A program made the translations under genes and the position numbers. Positions 14,712 to 18,971 of a DNA stretch of 18,971 nt are shown piece by piece (within the stretch, counting starts at the first letter, position 1; each line of letters starts with the position of its first letter). The notes below the pieces were generated by a model. It did no database searches, was not told the origin of the DNA, and saw only the letters and a list, made by a program, of their open reading frames with translations. Source of the DNA: Porphyromonadaceae bacterium UBA7042 (GTDB taxonomy: Bacteria; Bacteroidota; Bacteroidia; Bacteroidales; Muribaculaceae); assembly GCA_002494015.1 (NCBI GenBank), contig DLAR01000108.1, forward strand, positions 1 to 18,971, read 5' to 3'.

Positions 14712-14742
14712 ATTGCCATGTTGAAAAAAATCACTACCTTTG
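14712..14742 (+). promoter_or_regulatory. Promoter of rpsO
   Basis: ATTG (14712-14715) and TACCTTTG (14735-14742) are separated by 19 bases, a good Bacteroidota promoter. The ATG at 14785 gives a leader of about 35 bases. Confidence 0.72.
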
Positions 14743-14784
14743 TGCGCTAATTTTTATTAACCACATTTTAAAACATCTGAAAGA

Positions 14785-15060
14785 ATGCATTTAAGTTCTG
14801 AAGAAAAAGTAGAAATCTTTGAGAAGTACGGCCAGGGCAAGACTGACACTGGCTCGCCTGAAGCACAGATTGCATTATTCTCTGTCCGTATCGCTCACTT
14901 GACTGAACACCTCAAGTCAAACCACAAAGATTATACGACTGCGAGAGCTCTGAAGGCACTCGTCGGCAAGCGTCGTCGCCTGCTGGATTATCTGATCCGC
15001 ACTGACATCAACCGCTACCGCGCCATCATCGCCAAGAAAGAGCTCGGTATCAGAAAGTAA
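14785..15060 (+). CDS. rpsO: 30S ribosomal protein S15
   Basis: Primary 16S rRNA-binding protein of the small subunit platform. At 91 residues it is the usual size. It shows the S15 signature: DTGSPEAQIALFSVRIAHLTEHLKSN (starting at 21, split here only by naming its ends), DYTTARALKALVGKRRRLLDYL in the third helix region, and a basic C-terminus ending ELGIRK. It is a single-gene unit with its own promoter (14712-14742) and terminator (15099-15132). No obvious leader pseudoknot for autoregulation was recognised in the short 5' region. Confidence 0.96.
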   Translation: MHLSSEEKVEIFEKYGQGKTDTGSPEAQIALFSVRIAHLTEHLKSNHKDYTTARALKALVGKRRRLLDYLIRTDINRYRAIIAKKELGIRK

Positions 15061-15098
15061 TTTCCCGCTCATCGGGTATCTACTTGAAGATTACACTA

Positions 15099-15132
15099 AC
15101 CGCCGCAACCCTCAGGGTTTCGGCGGTTTTTT
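15099..15132 (+). terminator. Intrinsic terminator after rpsO
   Basis: ACCGCCG (15099-15105) pairs with CGGCGGT (15121-15127). After one C-T mismatch, AACCC (15107-15111) pairs with GGGTT (15115-15119), leaving a 3-base loop. A T-run (15127-15132) follows. Confidence 0.85.
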
Positions 15133-15217
15133 ATTGCTCGCCGATATGACGGCATTGAGACCAGACATCGCGACACTTCCACTTTATCACTTATCGACAA
15201 TATTTTATACAAAAATG

Positions 15218-15248
15218 ATTGTTTTATCGAAATTTTTACTTAACTTTG
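15218..15248 (+). promoter_or_regulatory. Promoter of gdhA
   Basis: ATTG (15218-15221) and TAACTTTG (15241-15248) are separated by 19 bases. The ATG at 15331 leaves a leader of about 75 bases that contains the hairpin at 15269-15283. Confidence 0.72.
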
Positions 15249-15268
15249 CAGCCAAATTCCGATAGGTA

Positions 15269-15283
15269 TTGGCAAAATGCCAA
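15269..15283 (+). promoter_or_regulatory. Small hairpin in the gdhA leader
   Basis: TTGGCA (15269-15274) pairs with TGCCAA (15278-15283) around a three-base AAA loop, near the 5' end of the predicted transcript. It may stabilise the mRNA or bind a regulator; it has no T-run and is not a terminator. Confidence 0.45.
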
Positions 15284-15330
15284 CACCACGAAAAGATTAA
15301 GATTGTTTTTACTTATTAGTTAGCACAGTA

Positions 15331-16668
15331 ATGAAAGCTACCGAAGTGATTTCCGACCTGAAAAGGCGGTTCCCCCATGAGCCTGAGTACATTCAGGCAG
15401 TAGAAGAAGTTGTAACCTCTATCGAAGAAGTCTACAACGAGCACCCAGAATTTGAACGCTACAACCTCATAGAGCGTCTATGCATCCCCGACCGCATCTA
15501 CACATTCCGCGTCTCTTGGGTCGACGACAAGGGCAACGTGCGCAACAACATGGGTTACCGCGTCCAGCACAACAACGCCATCGGCCCGTATAAAGGCGGT
15601 GTGCGTTTCCACTCCTCGGTCAACCTCTCGATTCTCAAATTCCTCGCATTTGAACAGACATTCAAAAACTCGCTCACAACCCTCGCGATGGGCGGCGCAA
15701 AAGGAGGCAGCGACTTCTCGCCTCGCGGAAAAAGTGACATGGAAGTCATGCGTTTCTGCCAAGCATTCATGACCGAGTTGTGGCGACACATAGGCCCTGA
15801 CACCGACGTTCCCGCAGGAGACATCGGCGTGGGCGGGCGCGAAGTCGGCTACATGTATGGCATGTACAAGAAAATGGCCCTCGAATTTACAGGCACATTC
15901 ACCGGCAAGGGACTCGAATTCGGCGGCTCGAAAATCCGTCCCGAGGCCACAGGCTACGGCAACGTCTACTTCCTTCTTGAAATGCTGAAGACACGCGGCC
16001 TCGACCTTTGGGGCAAACGCGTAGCAATCTCCGGCTCAGGCAACGTTGCGACCTATACCGCCGAAAAACTCCTTGAACTCGGTGCAAAAGTCGTCTCCAT
16101 GAGTGACAGCGACGGCTCAATATACGTTCCCGAAGGTATAACCCGCGAGCAGCTCGACTACATTTTCAAGCTGAAAAACATCTACCGGGGACGCATCCGC
16201 GAGTTTGCCGAAGAATATGGCTGCCAGTACTTCGAGGGAGAACGCCCGTGGCAACATGCCGTCTGTGACATCGCGATGCCATCGGCCACTCAGAACGAAA
16301 TCGACGGCGACGATGCCCGCGCCCTCATCGCCAACGGCTGTATCGCCGTCAGCGAAGGCGCCAACATGCCATCGACACCCGAAGCCATCCGCGAGTTCCA
16401 AGCCGCCCACATACTCTATGCTCCCGGCAAAGCCGCCAATGCCGGAGGCGTATCGGTTTCAGGTCTCGAAATGGCCCAGAACTCACAGAAACTCAACTGG
16501 TCATCCGAGGAAGTCGACCGCAAACTGAAAGAAATCATGACCGACATCCACAACCAGTGTGTAAAATACGGCAAAGAATCAGACGGTTACATCAACTATG
16601 TGCGTGGTGCCAATGTCGCCGGATTCATGAAAGTCGCCAAAGCCATGATGGCTCAAGGAGTCCTCTGA
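15331..16668 (+). CDS. gdhA: Glutamate dehydrogenase, NADP-type hexameric
   Basis: Reversibly converts 2-oxoglutarate and ammonium to glutamate; in gut Bacteroidales this is a main ammonium-assimilation route. The 445-residue protein matches the short hexameric class. Glutamate-site lysines are visible at Lys88 (GPYKGGVRF), Lys112 (QTFKNSL) and the catalytic Lys124 (GGAKGGSDFSP), with Asp164 in PAGDIGVGGRE. TGKGLEFGGSKIRPEATGYG starts at 191. The Rossmann loop is GSGNVA (235-240). SEGANMPSTPEA (341-352) and PGKAANAGGVSVSGLEM (365-381) are also family hallmarks. NADP preference is inferred from similarity to the GdhA type, not proven. It is a single-gene unit with a good promoter, a 75-base leader and a strong terminator (16706-16742). 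Confidence 0.95.
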   Translation: MKATEVISDLKRRFPHEPEYIQAVEEVVTSIEEVYNEHPEFERYNLIERLCIPDRIYTFRVSWVDDKGNVRNNMGYRVQHNNAIGPYKGGVRFHSSVNLSILKFLAFEQTFKNSLTTLAMGGAKGGSDFSPRGKSDMEVMRFCQAFMTELWRHIGPDTDVPAGDIGVGGREVGYMYGMYKKMALEFTGTFTGKGLEFGGSKIRPEATGYGNVYFLLEMLKTRGLDLWGKRVAISGSGNVATYTAEKLLELGAKVVSMSDSDGSIYVPEGITREQLDYIFKLKNIYRGRIREFAEEYGCQYFEGERPWQHAVCDIAMPSATQNEIDGDDARALIANGCIAVSEGANMPSTPEAIREFQAAHILYAPGKAANAGGVSVSGLEMAQNSQKLNWSSEEVDRKLKEIMTDIHNQCVKYGKESDGYINYVRGANVAGFMKVAKAMMAQGVL

Positions 16669-16705
16669 TCAATCCGGCACATTCATCGCTCATCTATACA
16701 ACCTC

Positions 16706-16742
16706 GGCGAGGGAAGTCCCACAACTTCCCTCGCCTCTTTTT
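16706..16742 (+). terminator. Intrinsic terminator after gdhA
   Basis: GGCGAGGGAAGT (16706-16717) pairs perfectly with ACTTCCCTCGCC (16724-16735) around a 6-base loop, then TC and five T (16738-16742). The convergent comF ends 4 bases further on, so the stem may also serve that transcript, though its T-run on that side is weak. Confidence 0.85.
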
Positions 16743-16746
16743 ACCA

Positions 16747-17442
16747 CTACCTCAGATGGGTGGCGGCGAGGGTGAGGACGCTGAGGGTCGCAGTCGGAGC
16801 GGCGGCATGCAACTCGTCAAGGCAGGCAAGGAGGGTTGCGCCGGTTGTCACCACATCGTCGATGACAAGGAGATGCCTACCCGAGAGTTCTTCGGAACGG
16901 CGCACTCCGTAGATGCCGCGAGAGTTAAGATAACGACCGTAAGAGTCTTTGCGGGTCTGCGTCGCATGACCGCGCCGGGCAACAAGGTTGTGGCCGACAG
17001 GGATGCCGGTCTCGACTGAAACGCCTCGGGCAATGGCCTCGGCTTGGTTATATCCGCGAAACATCCGCTTGAGAAAATGCATCGGGACCGGGAGCAACAG
17101 GTCGATGCCGTCAAAAAATCTGTCAGGCTTGATTTCGGCGGCATATCTCTGGCCGAGCCATCGCGCAAGCGCGGGCCGGCCACGATATTTTGCCTCGTGG
17201 ATGAGACGGGCATAATCACTCTGACGATAATACCAATACATCGACGCAGCCCGGTCTACCGGTGTCTTTCCGGCAAGACGCTGATGGACAGCATTAAATG
17301 CGTCACAATGAATCCCGGTGCGCGGCATCCCCACGAAACAGCCGAGACACAAATACTCCTCGCCGTGCACGAGCGACTGTCCGCACACCTCGCACACTCG
17401 CGGAAACACCATCCCTATCAAGTCATCAATCCACCCCTTCAT
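16747..17442 (-). CDS. comF: ComF family phosphoribosyltransferase-like protein
   Basis: Cytoplasmic protein of the ComF/GntX family; in competent bacteria it assists uptake and processing of single-stranded DNA. An N-terminal zinc-finger-like part (FPRVCEVCG followed by CLGC, four cysteines) precedes a type I phosphoribosyltransferase fold. The ComF hallmark RGYNQAEAIA and the PRPP loop VIDDVVTTGAT are both intact. Family function outside model competent species is not settled. In-frame ATGs lie at 17463, 17451, 17445 and 17442. I chose 17442 because the family usually starts shortly before the FPRxCxxC segment. All choices overlap the 3' end of recX, here by 17 bases, so translation is probably coupled. 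Last gene of the prmC-recX-comF operon. Confidence 0.88.
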   Translation of the reverse strand: MKGWIDDLIGMVFPRVCEVCGQSLVHGEEYLCLGCFVGMPRTGIHCDAFNAVHQRLAGKTPVDRAASMYWYYRQSDYARLIHEAKYRGRPALARWLGQRYAAEIKPDRFFDGIDLLLPVPMHFLKRMFRGYNQAEAIARGVSVETGIPVGHNLVARRGHATQTRKDSYGRYLNSRGIYGVRRSEELSGRHLLVIDDVVTTGATLLACLDELHAAAPTATLSVLTLAATHLR

Positions 17443-17932
17443 CATCGTCATCCCCTGCTGCAAGCGAGCGGATTATTTCAATAGCGAGTTTCATCTCATA
17501 TCCTCGTCCCACGGCAAAACGCAGCAGCTTGTTACGCCCTTCACGGGTCATGAGCGCGTCGGCAATGAGTGGCACGCGGCTCTTAATAACGAAGCGAGCC
17601 ATCTTGCGGTATTCCACCTCGTCAATCTCGTCAATCGCCGACATGGCCAACTCGCGTGAGACGCGTTTGGCCCACAGTCCCTGCGCAATCTTGCGTCTTC
17701 CCCAGCCGCTGAAATTGAATTTGTCATAACAATAGGCCCGCGCAAACCTCGCATCATCAAGAAACCTGTCACGTTGCAAAGACGCGACAATCTTTTCCAC
17801 GCTGTCGTGACCGATGCCCCACCCTGTCAGCTTTCTGACAATATCGGCTGTGCATTGCTCCGTGCGGCTGCATAGCAGCTGCACCCGTTCAAGTGCCTTC
17901 TCGGACGACAACGGTTTCTTGGCTGATTTCAT
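17426..17932 (-). CDS. recX: RecX family regulatory protein
   Basis: Regulator of RecA: members bind the RecA filament and limit its activity. From the chosen start the protein has 168 residues and is all helical, made of three-helix RecX modules. Visible landmarks are LSSEKALERVQLLCSRTEQC (9-27 region), VEKIVASLQRDRFLDDARFA (45-64), which carries the family's FLDDxRFA motif, and a WGRRKIAQGLWAKRVS segment (77-92). The ATG at 17932 overlaps the prmC stop as ATGA, the standard coupled arrangement. An upstream in-frame ATG at 18001 would add 23 residues buried in prmC and is unlikely. The acidic tail DDDDEGVD is unusual but harmless. Its 3' end overlaps comF. Confidence 0.88.
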   Translation of the reverse strand: MKSAKKPLSSEKALERVQLLCSRTEQCTADIVRKLTGWGIGHDSVEKIVASLQRDRFLDDARFARAYCYDKFNFSGWGRRKIAQGLWAKRVSRELAMSAIDEIDEVEYRKMARFVIKSRVPLIADALMTREGRNKLLRFAVGRGYEMKLAIEIIRSLAAGDDDDEGVD

Positions 17933-18786
17933 GACCGTCGCGTCGCTGTCAGGAACCGCTGCCTCCGCTGCATGTCGAGAGACACAATGACATTCTCCCA
18001 TTCACCGCTATCCTCCAGTTCATTTTTCAATCGGTCGGCAAAAAGCGGATTGAGTTCAAAATAAAGTCTTCCACCCGCTACGAGGGCAGCCGTGGCATAA
18101 CGGGCAATCGCGTGATAGAACTTCAACGGGTCATCGTCGGGTACAAACAATGCGCCACGAGGCTCGTGGTCAAGCACGTTTTTCTCCATTTCGTCCCGCT
18201 CACTCTCCACTATATAGGGAGGATTGGAGACAATGATGTCAAATTGTGGACGTGCGGGAGGCAGAACCGACAATATATCCTCATGCAGGAATGTTACATC
18301 GGCTTTAAGACAGGCCGCGTTCTCCATCGCCACTTTCAAGGCCGGAAGCGAGACATCGATGGCTGTCACCCGTGGAAAATCGAGCCAGCGGGACAATGCT
18401 ATTGCTATACAGCCGCTCCCGGTGCCGATGTCAAGCACACGCAGATCCTTTCTACCCCTATTGTCATTGGCAATCATATCTACAAGTTCGGCAGTCTCGG
18501 GCCGCGGAATCAGCACGTCGGGTGTCACTTTAAGCTCCATCCCATGCCAGTAAGTGTCACCGAAAATATACTGTACAGGCTCGCCGTCAAGCAACCGCCT
18601 GACGACTGCGTCAATCTGTCCGCTGACAAAGTCGCTCACCGGCTCATCGCGTTTAAGGGCGACATCAACCGGCGAATAGCCCTTGACATGCTCGATAACG
18701 ATGCGCACGAGCCACCGCGCCTCCCCGTCGCCATACTGCGCCGCAAGAGCCGCCACCGCCCCGTCAAGACATTCTTTCAGTGTCAT
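17929..18786 (-). CDS. prmC: Peptide chain release factor N5-glutamine methyltransferase
   Basis: Methylates the glutamine of the GGQ motif in release factors RF1 and RF2 with S-adenosylmethionine, which raises termination efficiency. The 285-residue protein has an N-terminal helical domain with GEPVQYIFGDTYWHG (68-82), then PDVLIPRPETAELV (89-102), the SAM-binding DIGTGSGCIAIALS (119-132) and the catalytic SNPPYI (187-192). An upstream in-frame ATG at 18846 lies beyond the -7 element (18816-18809), so I chose MTLKECLDG at 18786. It is the first gene of the leftward operon; its TGA overlaps the recX ATG by ATGA. In Bacteroides it is, as I recall, often divergent from ribD; the window ends before this can be seen. 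Confidence 0.93.
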   Translation of the reverse strand: MTLKECLDGAVAALAAQYGDGEARWLVRIVIEHVKGYSPVDVALKRDEPVSDFVSGQIDAVVRRLLDGEPVQYIFGDTYWHGMELKVTPDVLIPRPETAELVDMIANDNRGRKDLRVLDIGTGSGCIAIALSRWLDFPRVTAIDVSLPALKVAMENAACLKADVTFLHEDILSVLPPARPQFDIIVSNPPYIVESERDEMEKNVLDHEPRGALFVPDDDPLKFYHAIARYATAALVAGGRLYFELNPLFADRLKNELEDSGEWENVIVSLDMQRRQRFLTATRRS

Positions 18787-18808
18787 AAGCCATTTATAGT
18801 TTGTGTTG

Positions 18809-18816
18809 CAAAAGTA
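18809..18816 (-). promoter_or_regulatory. -7 promoter element of the prmC operon
   Basis: On the minus strand TACTTTTG (18816-18809) matches TAnnTTTG, 22 bases before the chosen prmC ATG. It supports the 18786 start and rules against 18846. No clear -33 TTTG is present. Confidence 0.55.
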
Positions 18817-18971
18817 ACAAAAAACATCGGAACATTTTGCGGGCAAGTGATGTTTTTATAGAAAACGTCAACTATTGTACATCACCAAGAGGGCGTTTCA
18901 TAACAAATGTTAATCCAAAGTGGTAGCATCTTTCAGTTAACTCGTTATTACACAGAGGGAGCATAGCTGTA

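Noticed and set aside
18112..18861. 249-codon plus-strand frame over prmC
   Set aside because: Antisense shadow. prmC motifs (GTGSG, NPPY) are intact on the minus strand and the frame crosses the prmC promoter.
18847..18971. Right-end tract with a 7-bp inverted repeat (18847-18853 with 18879-18885)
   Set aside because: The arms are short with a 25-base loop, within chance for AT-rich DNA. No gene start is visible before the window ends.

Overview
The window looks like chromosomal DNA from a member of the Bacteroidales (phylum Bacteroidota), plausibly the Muribaculaceae. Seen directly: most genes lack a Shine-Dalgarno sequence, and many are preceded by the Bacteroidota -7 promoter element TAnnTTTG, in four cases with a TTG-containing -33 element 19-21 bases upstream. 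The protein set (BamD lipoprotein, divergent Rpb6-type omega, DUF2582 winged helix, archaeal/eukaryotic-style HisRS motifs) agrees. Family level is inference. No insertion sequence, CRISPR array, rRNA or tRNA was found.

Layout. 1-1029 is an AT-rich tract without a convincing intact gene. It holds several short repeats and, on the minus strand, a small open frame ending just before a strong terminator. 1030-1659 encodes a secreted NlpC/P60 peptidase. 1803-6050 is a probable three-gene operon: hisS, a membrane polyferredoxin that reads as a NapH-NapG fusion, and a Tat-exported aldo/keto reductase with two Fe-S clusters. 6122-6340 (minus) is a small winged-helix protein. 6654-8743 carries rmlD and rmlB for dTDP-L-rhamnose synthesis. 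8806-11266 (minus) is a MATE transporter followed by a secreted HSL-type esterase. An intergenic region of about 435 bases with nested inverted repeats separates them from an HtrA/DegP protease (11703-13259). bamD, an omega-like RNA polymerase subunit gene, rpsO and gdhA follow (13483-16668). The right end is a tightly overlapping minus-strand operon, prmC-recX-comF (18786 to 16747).

How the genes work together. Most are housekeeping: translation (hisS, rpsO, prmC), transcription (omega), envelope upkeep (NlpC/P60, HtrA, BamD), sugar-nucleotide supply (rmlD, rmlB), ammonium assimilation (gdhA) and DNA metabolism (recX, comF). The most distinctive part is the pair behind hisS. The first protein appears to combine a quinol-side NapH-like membrane module with a NapG-like ferredoxin that keeps an internal Tat-like signal. 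The second is a Tat/lipoprotein reductase with its own Fe-S clusters. I infer a quinone-linked electron route to a periplasmic reductase of unknown substrate; no nitrate reductase or other Nap gene is in the window.
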